NCBI RefSeq assembly: GCF_035621135.1
Contig: NZ_CP141728.1
Coordinates: 124,001-188,000 of the forward strand
DNA length: 64,000 bases
From: Sinanaerobacter sp. ZZT-01
Lineage (GTDB): Bacteria; Bacillota; Clostridia; Peptostreptococcales; Anaerovoracaceae
Direction of reading: 5' to 3'
The number at the start of each line of letters is the position of its first letter. Within the stretch, counting starts at the first letter, position 1. Positions 1 through 7,876 of this stretch are shown piece after piece. The notes below the pieces were generated by a model. That model did not search any database, was not told where the DNA came from, and saw only the letters and a program-made list of their open reading frames with translations. The position numbers and the translations under genes were made by a program.

Positions 1-216
1 TCCTTTATTATCATGAAAAATTCGCTTAATACATTCTTCTACCTCAGCATATTTGTTCTGTTGTTTCATACGCTTTAGATAATAGTAAAATGTACTCCTT
101 GGCATTTTTGCGAATGTCAACAAATCCGTCAATTTGTGTATCCGCCTTAATTCATCAATGACGGTAGCTATTTCCCATTCTCTCGGGCAATTCTTTCCTG
201 AACTAAGGCATTTAAT
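1..216 (-). CDS. IS3-family transposase orfB (partial, cut by window edge)
   Basis: This is the N-terminal part of the DDE transposase subunit, read in the -1 frame relative to orfA. It stays open for 72 codons to position 1 and includes the typical IS150-type stretch TFAKMPRSTFYYYLKRM, found just before the catalytic rve core. The catalytic domain itself lies outside the window. Entry is probably by programmed -1 frameshifting at a run of seven A (minus strand, 222 to 216), read in orfA as A AAA AAA, a classical slippery heptamer. The coordinate given is the first codon after the shift; an independent start codon is not obvious. Confidence 0.75.
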   Translation of the reverse strand, partial: MKCLSSGKNCPREWEIATVIDELRRIHKLTDLLTFAKMPRSTFYYYLKRMKQQNKYAEVEECIKRIFHDNKG

Positions 217-686
217 TTTTTTAGGTAATCATTCTCCATACGTAAACGCTGAACTTCTGCAATAAGATCTTCTTTTGTCTGCTCATTCATCTGTTTTGGT
301 TTTGCTTGTTTTTTAGTATCCATGTTTTTACAACGACCTCTACGCTCTTGGCTAAGAGCAGCAGGTCCCTCCTCGTAATATATACGTTCCCATTTGCTAA
401 CAGTAGGATGTTGCGGGATGTTGAACTTTCTAGCTGTTTGTCTTATTGAAAGACCGTTTTCATGCATATATTCTATAACCTTAACCTTAAAATTTCCATC
501 ATAATATTGGGCTTTTGAAACAATTCCTTCAATTCCTAAGGCTTCATAATAGCTAACCCACCTTTTAATGACAGATACATCTGTATTATATAGTAGTGCT
601 ACTTCTTTCTTTGACAGATGTTGCTCAATAACCATGGTTACTGCTTTCATGCGATCCTCATCAGAGAACTTCCTTCTTCTAGACAT
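168..686 (-). CDS. IS3-family transposase orfA (helix-turn-helix protein)
   Basis: The 172-residue protein has two helix-turn-helix repeats, about residues 7-50 and 65-115 (KEVALLYNTDVSVIKRWV and IRQTARKFNIPQHPTVSKW). A C-terminal leucine-rich coiled coil follows (LIAEVQRLRMENDYLKKLNAL). This is the layout of OrfA of IS150-group elements: the HTH binds the terminal repeats and the coiled coil mediates multimerisation with OrfAB. A GGAGGTG ribosome binding site precedes the ATG. The reading frame is intact, with no internal stops, so this half of the element looks functional. The slippery A7 run near its 3' end fits production of an OrfAB fusion. Confidence 0.88.
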   Translation of the reverse strand: MSRRRKFSDEDRMKAVTMVIEQHLSKKEVALLYNTDVSVIKRWVSYYEALGIEGIVSKAQYYDGNFKVKVIEYMHENGLSIRQTARKFNIPQHPTVSKWERIYYEEGPAALSQERRGRCKNMDTKKQAKPKQMNEQTKEDLIAEVQRLRMENDYLKKLNALVQERIARENGK

Positions 687-838
687 AAATAATGCACCTC
701 CAAAAATTAGATTTTAATGTCTAACATTTGGAGTGCACTTCATTTCAGGTGGTATTGTTTTACTTTACCTTCCATTTTTGTTGCTCATTTCTTACAAGCC
801 TCTTCCCTGCCACCGTTAAAACTTAAAATTTTAACTGA

Positions 839-1768
839 TTATTCTTCAAATAAAGGTGTGCTAAAATACCGCTCTGCTGTATCCGGTAGTACCGTAACCA
901 CTGTTTTCCCCTTACCCAATTTCTTAGCTAAAGTGAGTGCTGCCGCTACGTTAGTTCCACTGGAAATCCCGCACATAAGACCTTCCTTTTTAGCCAAATC
1001 TTTCGATGTCTGAATTGCTTCAAAATCTGAAACCATATATAGGTGGTCATAGATGCTCTGATTCAAGTTTTTCGGAATCACACCGTCACCAATACCCATT
1101 TGCAGATGAGTACCAACCGTTCCTCCTGCCAGAATTGCTGCATTTTCCGGCTCTACTGCCCAAATTTCAATTTCCGGATTCTGTGCTTTTAACACTTCTC
1201 CAATACCTGAAATCGTACCTCCAGTCCCTACTCCCGAACAAAATCCATGGATGGGACCTTCTACCTGCTCTAGAATCTCTATACCAGTCTGATATTTGTG
1301 AACCATAGGATTCGCCGGATTCTCGAACTGCTGAGGAACAAATACTTTTGGGTTTTCTTTTTGCATTTTCAAAGCCGTAGCCAAGCATTCTTCAATGCAA
1401 GCTCCGATGTCACCCGCATCATGAATTAAAATCACCTCTGCACCATAGTGCTTAACAAGCTTTCTACGTTCTTCGCTAACTGAATCCGGCATTATAATAA
1501 TTGTTCGATAACCTTTTACTGCACCAATCAGTGCAAGACCAATTCCTTGATTGCCACTGGTCGGTTCCACAATAATCGTGTCCTCTTTAATAAATCCTTG
1601 ACGCTCCGCTGTCAGAATCATATTATACGCTGTTCTTGTTTTAATTGAACCGCCCACATTTAGACCTTCAAATTTAACAAGCACATCTGCGCCGTCAGGA
1701 TCAGGCATATGCATCAGCCGAATCATTGGCGTATGGCCAACAGCATCAAGAATATTATCGTGTATCAT
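839..1768 (-). CDS. cysK: Cysteine synthase-like PLP-dependent enzyme
   Basis: This 309-residue fold-type II PLP enzyme has the usual length of O-acetylserine sulfhydrylase, which makes cysteine from O-acetylserine and sulfide in the cytosol. Visible motifs: GGSIKTRTA with the PLP lysine at about K43, the substrate loop TSGNQG near residue 70, the phosphate-binding GTGGTISG near 178, and SSGTN near 268. The loop has Q where classical CysK has T (TSGNTG), and the lysine motif is GSIKTR instead of SVKDR. A related beta-replacement role, such as cystathionine beta-synthase or a diaminopropionate-type synthase, is therefore possible. An AGAGG site seven bases before the ATG supports the start. 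It stands alone between the IS end and the metal regulator; no serine acetyltransferase gene is adjacent. Confidence 0.8.
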   Translation of the reverse strand: MIHDNILDAVGHTPMIRLMHMPDPDGADVLVKFEGLNVGGSIKTRTAYNMILTAERQGFIKEDTIIVEPTSGNQGIGLALIGAVKGYRTIIIMPDSVSEERRKLVKHYGAEVILIHDAGDIGACIEECLATALKMQKENPKVFVPQQFENPANPMVHKYQTGIEILEQVEGPIHGFCSGVGTGGTISGIGEVLKAQNPEIEIWAVEPENAAILAGGTVGTHLQMGIGDGVIPKNLNQSIYDHLYMVSDFEAIQTSKDLAKKEGLMCGISSGTNVAAALTLAKKLGKGKTVVTVLPDTAERYFSTPLFEE

Positions 1769-1955
1769 ATTACTACCTCTTTCCGCGATTTCTATATCGT
1801 TCTATTTTATATAAAAAACCAAAATTGGTTCCTTTTCCGACTATTTCTATTTATATTTTTTCTAATCGAATCAATTCTATTATAATACAAAATCCGCTGA
1901 AACGAAGATTCTTTTTTATAAGAAAATAATTGCAAGTCAATCTTGTTGTCCGGCG

Positions 1956-1985
1956 AAAAAATACCTGCTTTTTCTAAGCAGGTAT
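1956..1985 (-). terminator. Rho-independent terminator of the DtxR-family gene
   Basis: An inverted repeat TACCTGCTT / AAGCAGGTA with a short loop is followed on the minus strand by a T run. It lies about 30 bases past the stop codon of the DtxR-type gene, so it ends that transcript before cysK. Confidence 0.8.
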
Positions 1986-2014
1986 CTTCAAATCAAAAGT
2001 AATGATCTTTCTTA

Positions 2015-2476
2015 TTATCCTTCTTTACAATCCTCTTTCGAACAATTCTCTTTCGAACAGTTCTCCGCATGTACACAGCATTTTCCTTTACAGCCATACT
2101 TCCTCGATGCATAGTTTAATTTTCTGCACATGGAGCAAAGCGTTTCGTGGCTCACTACATTCTCCATTTCAAAAGCATCCTGCTCTGCTGTCGCTTCATT
2201 AATATGAAGTTTTTCAATTAAGAAGCATTTTATAATATTTAACTTGTCTACAATTAACACTGCCTGCTGCAAGCCTTCATCGGTAAGATATACCAGCCGA
2301 TTCTCATCCCTGTCCACAAGCCCGCTTTTTTCTAAATTTCTCATTGCCACACAAACACTTGCTTTCGAAATATCAAGCGTTTCCGCAATATCTGACACAC
2401 GAATCCCCATATTACCATAAGATAATTCATGAATTGTCCGAATATAATTTTGCATGGAAAATGTAAGATGAAACAC
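2015..2476 (-). CDS. DtxR/MntR-family metal-dependent transcriptional regulator
   Basis: The 153-residue protein has an N-terminal winged helix (about residues 8-65, with VSDIAETLDISKASVCVAMRNLEKSGLV) followed by the helical dimerisation region of DtxR-family regulators. These sense Fe2+ or Mn2+ and usually repress uptake genes. There is no room for the SH3-like third domain. The C-terminus is instead a hydrophilic tail with eight cysteines in the last 40 or so residues (CSMC, GCKGKCC and three NC/DC repeats), which might bind metal or an Fe-S cluster; that is inference. The start is GTG, chosen because GGAGG lies eight bases upstream. A perfect palindrome sits over its promoter, implying autoregulation. 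The same AGTTAG-N6-CTAACT core is found before the hydrolase gene and the nifH-like operon. Confidence 0.85.
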   Translation of the reverse strand: MFHLTFSMQNYIRTIHELSYGNMGIRVSDIAETLDISKASVCVAMRNLEKSGLVDRDENRLVYLTDEGLQQAVLIVDKLNIIKCFLIEKLHINEATAEQDAFEMENVVSHETLCSMCRKLNYASRKYGCKGKCCVHAENCSKENCSKEDCKEG

Positions 2477-2508
2477 TCAACGTACCTCCAATCCCAAATG
2501 CACCCAAC

Positions 2509-2536
2509 AACTTAGTTAGCGTATGCTAACTAAGTT
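2509..2536. promoter_or_regulatory. 28-bp perfect palindrome, probable DtxR-family operator (site A)
   Basis: Half-sites AACTTAGTTAGC and GCTAACTAAGTT flank GTAT; they are exact reverse complements. TTAG/CTAA repeats of this kind resemble DtxR/IdeR boxes, although the spacing differs from the classical 19-bp box. The palindrome overlaps the -10 element of the minus-strand promoter of the DtxR-type gene. It shares AGTTAG-N6-CTAACT with sites at 7831-7862 and 12781-12798. Confidence 0.8.
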
Positions 2537-2561
2537 TATCACGAATTTTGTATTCTGTCAA
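2533..2561 (-). promoter_or_regulatory. Sigma-A promoter of the DtxR-family gene
   Basis: On the minus strand TTGACA (2561-2556) is followed after exactly 17 bases by TAAACT (2538-2533). The -10 element runs into the palindromic operator, so a bound repressor would block RNA polymerase. Confidence 0.75.
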
Positions 2562-2707
2562 TATCCTTTGGTATTTCCAGCATTTTAATATAGAAAGCAG
2601 AGAAATTTATTTCTCTGCTTTCTATATAGATACCCTGTTCCATTCAAAAGAAATTTTATTCCCAATCTCGAATTTTCTCAGTGTCTTTAATCGTATTTTG
2701 CTTGGAC

Positions 2708-4042
2708 TCAGCCAATTCCTTTATAGATGATCCCTAAAATGAAAATCAGAATTGTGATTGGTACGTAAACGTACTTTGCAACCACTGCATAGTGTTTTGG
2801 TAATTTCTTTGTTCTCCCGCAGTTCAATTCATCCTCAATTTTATTCATACCTAAGATATAATAAATAGATACTGCACCGAAAACCGCACCAAACGGGACG
2901 ACTAGGATAGTAATAAAGTCCATAAACTTTCCGACGTTTACTTCATTTTCTAAAAATACACCAATCACAAAAGATAGGGCTACACTGATAAAGGCCGCTG
3001 TCTTTCTTGATATCTTATGCTTATGCTGCAAGCTCTCAATAACTGCTTCAAACATGTTGATTAGTGAAGTGATTCCAGCCAGAAGCACGGAGAAAAAGAA
3101 GATGCAGGCAAACACTCTTCCGAACGCAATCTGTCTGAAAATATCTGGTATTACTAAAAACATTAAAGAAGGACCAGCGGTCGGCTGAATCCCGAACGCA
3201 AAAACAGCCGGCATAATTGCAAGGGCTGACAGTAAAGCTGCTAATGTATCAAATACCGAAGTCTGCAGTGAAGCCTTTACTATATCTTCTTTTCTATCAA
3301 GGTAAGCTCCGTAAACAATCATACCCGATCCAGTAATGGATAGCGTGAAAAAGGCCTGCCCCATTGCCATAACCCACGTTTCAAGCTGCAATAAGGACTC
3401 CCACTTCGGAATAAATAAAAATCGGTACCCTTCCAATGCTCCCTGTAAAAAAAACACCCTAACCGCTAAGAAAGTAAAGAGCAGAAAAAACACCGGCATC
3501 AGTATTTTGCTGACACGTTCAATTCTCACTACCGAATCCGTAAATAAAATAAGCAACGCAATACTTAGAATAATTATATGCCAAAAAATACTTCCGAAGT
3601 TCCCTGTAGCCTGCGAAAAATACGCTCCGCTCTGCATCTGAAATAAATCTCCTGACAAAGAACCAAATAACGAACGTAGCACCCACCCAATTATAATTGC
3701 ATAGCCAGTCGCAATTCCAAGAGAACCGATTAAAGGAATCCATCCTAATTTTCCACCGCCCGGAAATTTTGCATCCTTCCAGCAAGTCTCATATGCCCCT
3801 AAGGTTCCCGTTCGAGCCATCCTTCCAATTCCAAACTCTGCTGACAGGCCAACGTATCCAAATAAAAAAATAAAAAGCAGATACGGAATTAAAAATGCCG
3901 CTCCCCCATATTGACCAAGCCGATACGGGAAGAGCCATATATTTCCTAATCCTACCGCTGAACCGACACATGCAAGTACAAAACCCCACTTGCTTCCAAA
4001 AGTTCCGTTTCCAGCTGCTTCTACTTGTTTCTTCTGTTTCAT
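2708..4042 (-). CDS. Sodium-dependent transporter, NSS/SNF family
   Basis: The 444-residue multi-spanning membrane protein belongs to the neurotransmitter:sodium symporter family, which imports amino acids or related amines with Na+. The signature GSAVGLGNIWLFPY lies in the first membrane helix (residues 28-41). About 11-12 hydrophobic helices follow, the usual length for bacterial members such as LeuT and TnaT. Substrate cannot be read from the sequence. AGAGG lies six bases before the ATG. The gene is transcribed divergently from the LysR-type regulator at 4165, and the 122-bp gap holds a perfect inverted repeat. The transporter is therefore probably controlled by that regulator, and the regulator's ligand is probably the transported compound or a product of it. 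Confidence 0.9.
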   Translation of the reverse strand: MKQKKQVEAAGNGTFGSKWGFVLACVGSAVGLGNIWLFPYRLGQYGGAAFLIPYLLFIFLFGYVGLSAEFGIGRMARTGTLGAYETCWKDAKFPGGGKLGWIPLIGSLGIATGYAIIIGWVLRSLFGSLSGDLFQMQSGAYFSQATGNFGSIFWHIIILSIALLILFTDSVVRIERVSKILMPVFFLLFTFLAVRVFFLQGALEGYRFLFIPKWESLLQLETWVMAMGQAFFTLSITGSGMIVYGAYLDRKEDIVKASLQTSVFDTLAALLSALAIMPAVFAFGIQPTAGPSLMFLVIPDIFRQIAFGRVFACIFFFSVLLAGITSLINMFEAVIESLQHKHKISRKTAAFISVALSFVIGVFLENEVNVGKFMDFITILVVPFGAVFGAVSIYYILGMNKIEDELNCGRTKKLPKHYAVVAKYVYVPITILIFILGIIYKGIG

Positions 4043-4115
4043 AATCCACCTCTGAATATTTTAATATTGCACATCTGCATCCATTACTATATCATAGCAG
4101 TAAAGATAAATATAA

Positions 4116-4140
4116 TTGATAATATAGATGATATTATCAA
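4116..4140. promoter_or_regulatory. Inverted repeat in LysR/transporter divergent promoter
   Basis: TTGATAATAT and ATATTATCAA, exact reverse complements separated by AGATG, lie 24 bases before the LysR start and about 75 bases before the transporter start. Size and place fit a LysR-type recognition site, with autoregulation and control of the divergent transporter. Confidence 0.65.
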
Positions 4141-4164
4141 TATTTTTGATACGAAAGGAATAAG

Positions 4165-5043
4165 ATGGATTTTAAAAATATACAGACTTTTATAAAAGTA
4201 GCTGAATTAAAAAGTTTTTCACTCGCAGCATCCGAATTGGGTTATTCACAATCAGCCGTTTCTACTCAGATCTCCAATCTTGAGAAAGAGCTGGGTCATT
4301 TGCTTTTTGACCGCATTGGGCACAAAATTTCACTTACATCGGACGGTGTTCTATTTTTTCAATATACACAAAATATACAGATTCTAACAGAAGAACTCTA
4401 TTCAAATTTAGATGGGGAAAATACGGATGTAAGCGGCACTGTTCGAATTGCAATGGCGGATTCGATCTGTACTTCCCTATTTCCAAACCTCCTGTCCGAA
4501 TTTCAACAAGCTTACCCTAATGTAAAAATCATTATAAAAACCGGGATTACCTCAGATATTTTTAATTTTCTTTCACACAATGAAGTCGATATAGTCTGTA
4601 CTTTAGATACCAAAATACAACGTCCCGATTTTATTATATTAAAGGAAGCACCTGTAAACATTAATTTTTATTTTTCTTCTAAACATCCCTTAGCGGATAA
4701 AAATGAAGTAAGTATTTCTGATATAAAGCAGTATCCGGTTTATCTTACAGAGGAAAACATCAGCTATCGAAAGGATTTGGAATACACCCTGTCTGAACTG
4801 AATGAATTCTTAGTCCCAACCTATGAAATCGGAAATGTTCAAGTAATAAAAGAGTTGATTTTAAATTCTCACGGTATCGGTTTTATTCCCGAATTCGTTG
4901 TAAAAAAAGAGTTGATGCAAAAATGGATACGCCCCATTCCCAGCCTTCATTTTCCGGTCACGGTTTGGGAACAGCTTTTATGCCATAGAGGAAAAGCGCT
5001 GACACCAGCTATGAAAGCACTGATTCAATTTATTCGCTTCTAA
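4165..5043 (+). CDS. LysR-family transcriptional regulator
   Basis: At 292 residues it has the standard length for the family. The N-terminal winged helix-turn-helix covers residues 1-60 (FSLAASELGYSQSAVSTQISNLEKELG), followed by a two-lobed periplasmic-binding-protein-like effector domain from about residue 90. The divergent NSS transporter and the shared inverted repeat at 4116-4140 make that transporter its likely target. An AAAGGAATAAG ribosome binding site precedes the ATG. The effector cannot be predicted. A terminator hairpin follows directly. Confidence 0.9.
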   Translation: MDFKNIQTFIKVAELKSFSLAASELGYSQSAVSTQISNLEKELGHLLFDRIGHKISLTSDGVLFFQYTQNIQILTEELYSNLDGENTDVSGTVRIAMADSICTSLFPNLLSEFQQAYPNVKIIIKTGITSDIFNFLSHNEVDIVCTLDTKIQRPDFIILKEAPVNINFYFSSKHPLADKNEVSISDIKQYPVYLTEENISYRKDLEYTLSELNEFLVPTYEIGNVQVIKELILNSHGIGFIPEFVVKKELMQKWIRPIPSLHFPVTVWEQLLCHRGKALTPAMKALIQFIRF

Positions 5044-5051
5044 CAATAAAA

Positions 5052-5107
5052 AGGCCGCTCATCTTGTCCCTTTTATAAGAAGAGCACCTGGATAAGCGGT
5101 TTTTTTT
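5052..5107 (+). terminator. Terminator after the LysR-family gene
   Basis: CCGCT-c-ATC pairs with GAT-a-AGCGG around a long internal segment and is followed by eight T. A-rich sequence on the left side may let it act also on the facing ATP-grasp gene, which ends at 5124. Confidence 0.6.
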
Positions 5108-5123
5108 ATCAATTTTTTATCGT

Positions 5124-6290
5124 TTAAGCCATGGATATAAATTCGGAAAAATCCATGTTCAATGCTTCTTTCAGCTCCATTAGATCAGCCTTTGTCTCAA
5201 TATATAAAAAGGCAAACACCGGATATTCATGAAAATCAATTTCCCTCATTTCAAGTACCTTCCTAAATTTAGAAGATACCCCTTTATAATCAAACGATTT
5301 TATGGATTTTCCTTGCAATCTTTTTGGAACATCAACCAAAACAAGGCTGTACACCCTTTCGTCTTTCTTGTTTAAAATTTTCTCCCAATCCGGCTTTTTA
5401 TCTGCAAAAAAGTATTCATAGACGTTGATCCCATAAGCAAAATAGGCGATATCAGTAACGCACCATCCTGCAAATCGCATCGGGTTAAATTCAATCGGAA
5501 GCACTGTTTGATTTTGATCGATACGCACCTCCACATGGACAGGAAAATTTTGAAATTCAGCAAGATCTCCAATATTTTTTAATATATTCTCAAAGGTTTT
5601 CAAATATGTAAGAATGATTTCCTTCGACGTATAATATACGCGGTCACTTACATCCGTACTCGACGAAAACGGATGCTTGAGAATATCTAAAATAACCGGC
5701 ATTCCCTTTGCATCATAATATGCATCGATCGCAAATTCCTCACCGTCAATACACTCTTCGATAATAAATTTAGAGGAATCCATCACCTCATTCGGATACA
5801 GTCCCTCAGCCGACTGAACATCACGAATCAAGCAATCGACCACTTTTTCCCAATCTTTGTCGCTTTCTACTTTGTAAACACCAATACTGAAAAAGCCAAC
5901 CGCAGGTTTTATAATGAAAGGCTTTTTCAGGCAGGTAACATCGAGGCTTTTAATATCCTCAAAAGCAACCTCACGAAAATAAAAGTCTGGATACAGAGGC
6001 TTTATCTTCTCTCTGAATTTTATTTTATCCTTACAAAAATGGATATAGCCAGGAATCTTCGTATCCAATAAATTCTCTGAAATCTTATTGATGGAATTCT
6101 CTGAATTACAATAGAGCTTCAAAGGGTTTTGTTCCTTTGCCATGCAGAAAAAGTCATTCTCAGAAAGCAAATTCAAATTTTGATTCTGCACTAAATTACA
6201 GATACCTCCATTATCTAAAATAGGTATCTTCCTATCTTCAGCCGTTTTCTTCAAAAAATCTGAAGCATAAGGCTTATCCAATATCAGCAT
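5124..6290 (-). CDS. ATP-grasp domain protein
   Basis: The 388-residue protein has an ATP-grasp ligase fold in its central and C-terminal parts. FIIKPAVGFFSIGVYKV (about 143-160) looks like the ATP-binding beta-loop, FIIEECIDGEEFAIDAYYD (about 188-207) the second strand pair, and EVRIDQNQTVLPIEFNPMR (about 268-285) the metal-binding E...N segment. ATP-grasp enzymes join a carboxylate to an amine or thiol through an acyl phosphate. The N-terminal third is a variable pre-ATP-grasp domain. No partner genes for a peptide or amino-acid ligase pathway are adjacent, so the substrate is unknown. It is monocistronic: LysR faces it on one side and a 128-bp gap separates it from the DUF2000 gene. Confidence 0.78.
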   Translation of the reverse strand: MLILDKPYASDFLKKTAEDRKIPILDNGGICNLVQNQNLNLLSENDFFCMAKEQNPLKLYCNSENSINKISENLLDTKIPGYIHFCKDKIKFREKIKPLYPDFYFREVAFEDIKSLDVTCLKKPFIIKPAVGFFSIGVYKVESDKDWEKVVDCLIRDVQSAEGLYPNEVMDSSKFIIEECIDGEEFAIDAYYDAKGMPVILDILKHPFSSSTDVSDRVYYTSKEIILTYLKTFENILKNIGDLAEFQNFPVHVEVRIDQNQTVLPIEFNPMRFAGWCVTDIAYFAYGINVYEYFFADKKPDWEKILNKKDERVYSLVLVDVPKRLQGKSIKSFDYKGVSSKFRKVLEMREIDFHEYPVFAFLYIETKADLMELKEALNMDFSEFISMA

Positions 6291-6418
6291 ATATAACTCC
6301 TTTCAAAAATAGGAATTTATTTTTTATGATATTATATTCCATTTTTTGTTCTGTGAAAACCTATAATCGGAATTCTGTATGCAAAATCAGACATGAAATC
6401 CATTTATACTTTATTTCT

Positions 6419-6844
6419 CTATTCTCTTAAAAGCGGCATAGAACCGGTCAGCTTATTTACCTTTTTTTTATCACCGTAAATCGCAATACCTAAATATTCA
6501 TATTCTTCCTGCGGCGTACGTGCAGCTTTGTTTTCATATTCGCTGTAAATGTTACAACATTGTGCCACATTAGAAAAATCAACCACGATCAAGTCCTCAA
6601 ATTCAGAATCGTATAACTTTTTCCTCATACTTTTTAAAAGTTCTTTATTTCCCTTAAGCATTGCAATTGGTATCGTTACAATCCCCAGATGCGTTTTCCT
6701 TTCTGCATCGGTGATATCCTCCCCAACGATATGTGGGATTTTTTTACCCAATGTAACACCCAGTATCGCCGATGTATTTGCAATAATTCCAATTGGTAAA
6801 TCAGAATCAAATACCATAACGCATTTTTCTTTATTTTGACCCAT
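6419..6844 (-). CDS. DUF2000 family protein
   Basis: The 141-residue protein matches the small DUF2000 family. It opens with MVFDSDLPIGIIANTSAILGVTLGK, has an internal GIVTIPIAMLKG and ends with GIAIYGDKKKVNKLTGSMPLLRE. The family has a PTH2-like fold in known structures, but no function is established. It lies 73 bp downstream of an AraC regulator on the same strand, an arrangement seen for other DUF2000 genes, so the two probably form one transcript. GGAG lies nine bases before the ATG. No signal peptide or membrane segment is visible, so it should be cytosolic. Confidence 0.75.
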   Translation of the reverse strand: MGQNKEKCVMVFDSDLPIGIIANTSAILGVTLGKKIPHIVGEDITDAERKTHLGIVTIPIAMLKGNKELLKSMRKKLYDSEFEDLIVVDFSNVAQCCNIYSEYENKAARTPQEEYEYLGIAIYGDKKKVNKLTGSMPLLRE

Positions 6845-6917
6845 CTGTCGTTTCTCCTCTTTCTTTTTTTAAACTCTTTTTCGTTCCTAAAAAGACCTTC
6901 CTGCACTTCATTTCTTT

Positions 6918-7736
6918 TTAAAAATTCTTAAATATATTTTGATATTGTTTTGGCGTCAATCCAATGAATTTCTTGAAAAATCTCGAAAAATGACTTTGAT
7001 CGCTAAAACCCGTCTGCAAAGCAGCTTCTAACGGAGAAATCCCTTCTTCCAGCATCTTCTTTGCTTTGTCAATGCGTATGGTCTCCAGATAACTATACGG
7101 TGAAATTCCTCTTTGTTTGGTAAAGGTACGCAGCAGATAATATTTACTTAAACCGATCAAGTCACTCAAGTCATTGAGGGTAATATTTTTCATATAGTTT
7201 TCCTCTAAGAACTCGCAAACGGCTCTGACTTCTGTGCTTTCTTCTGTCTGAAACAGTACCGTATCCTGCTCTGCAAATTCTTCTATAAGCTGCTCCAAAA
7301 GGAAGAAAAACACTTCCTCCTTGTGAAACCCCTTCTCTTCCTGTAAAAGCATCAAATGCAATTCTCTCAAAGAGCTTGCCAGTTCACTGCGAAAAATAAC
7401 AGGAGTCTCAAAATAAGGTAAATAATTTTTTCCGGTAATATCAAAAACGGCATCACGCATCACCTCTGGACGAATGTTTACGCAGCGATAATCCAGCGTT
7501 TTTCCGTCAATCTGTTCACACGCATGATTATCTCCGGGATTAAATAAGGTCAGGTCTCCAGGTTCAATCGTATACTCCTTATTTTTACATGACAAATACC
7601 GATAACCGCTTTCAATAAATCCAATGACATAATAATCGTGAAAATGATTGGGAAACTTCTGCATAATCCCTTGAAAATGATAAGCCTCTATTTTTAATTC
7701 TGCATCGTATTTCACAGTTCTTATTTCTTTTACCAA
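6918..7736 (-). CDS. AraC-family transcriptional regulator
   Basis: The protein of about 272 residues has an N-terminal cupin-type ligand domain (NHFHDYYVIGFIESG, then GDLTLFNPGDNHACE). The C-terminal pair of AraC helix-turn-helix motifs is about residues 165-265 (LSDLIGLSKYYLLRTFTKQRG and LQTGFSDQSHFSRFFKKFIG). The start is taken as TTG at 7736 because AAGGAG lies eight bases upstream. An in-frame TTG at 7754 has no ribosome binding site. DUF2000 follows in the same direction and an alpha/beta hydrolase is divergent, so this protein may control either. The effector is not evident. Confidence 0.87.
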   Translation of the reverse strand: MVKEIRTVKYDAELKIEAYHFQGIMQKFPNHFHDYYVIGFIESGYRYLSCKNKEYTIEPGDLTLFNPGDNHACEQIDGKTLDYRCVNIRPEVMRDAVFDITGKNYLPYFETPVIFRSELASSLRELHLMLLQEEKGFHKEEVFFFLLEQLIEEFAEQDTVLFQTEESTEVRAVCEFLEENYMKNITLNDLSDLIGLSKYYLLRTFTKQRGISPYSYLETIRIDKAKKMLEEGISPLEAALQTGFSDQSHFSRFFKKFIGLTPKQYQNIFKNF

Positions 7737-7830
7737 CGTACTGACTCCTTTCAAACTGCTTATTTTTTACTTTATCACAAAACTAGGCAAGATGATTGTA
7801 CGATATTGCTCTTGCAAATAATAATATACT

Positions 7831-7862
7831 ATGCTATAGTTAGCTATAGCTAACTATAGCAT
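7831..7862. promoter_or_regulatory. 32-bp perfect palindrome before the hydrolase gene (site B)
   Basis: Sixteen bases, ATGCTATAGTTAGCTA, are followed directly by their exact reverse complement. The centre contains AGTTAG-N6-CTAACT, the same core as at the DtxR-type promoter (2509-2536). A possible -10 element TATACT (7825-7830) abuts its left edge, and the ribosome binding site GGAGG starts one base after its right edge. It may be an operator, or a hairpin in the leader if transcription starts upstream of it. Confidence 0.75.
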
Positions 7863-7876
7863 GGAGGATATTTATT

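Larger units (their letters stand above)
1..742 (-). mobile_element. IS3-family (IS150-like) insertion sequence, one end only
   Basis: The block holds orfA and the beginning of orfB of an IS3-family element, both on the minus strand; the rest lies beyond position 1. The outer end is placed at 742: on the minus strand it starts TGAAGTGCACTCC and ends in GTTAGACA about 25 bases later, which resembles the TG...GTTAGACA terminal repeat of IS150-group elements. The orfA start lies about 56 bases inside this end. The partner repeat and any target duplication are outside the window, so it cannot be decided whether the element is complete. The end position is an inference from family resemblance. Confidence 0.8.
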
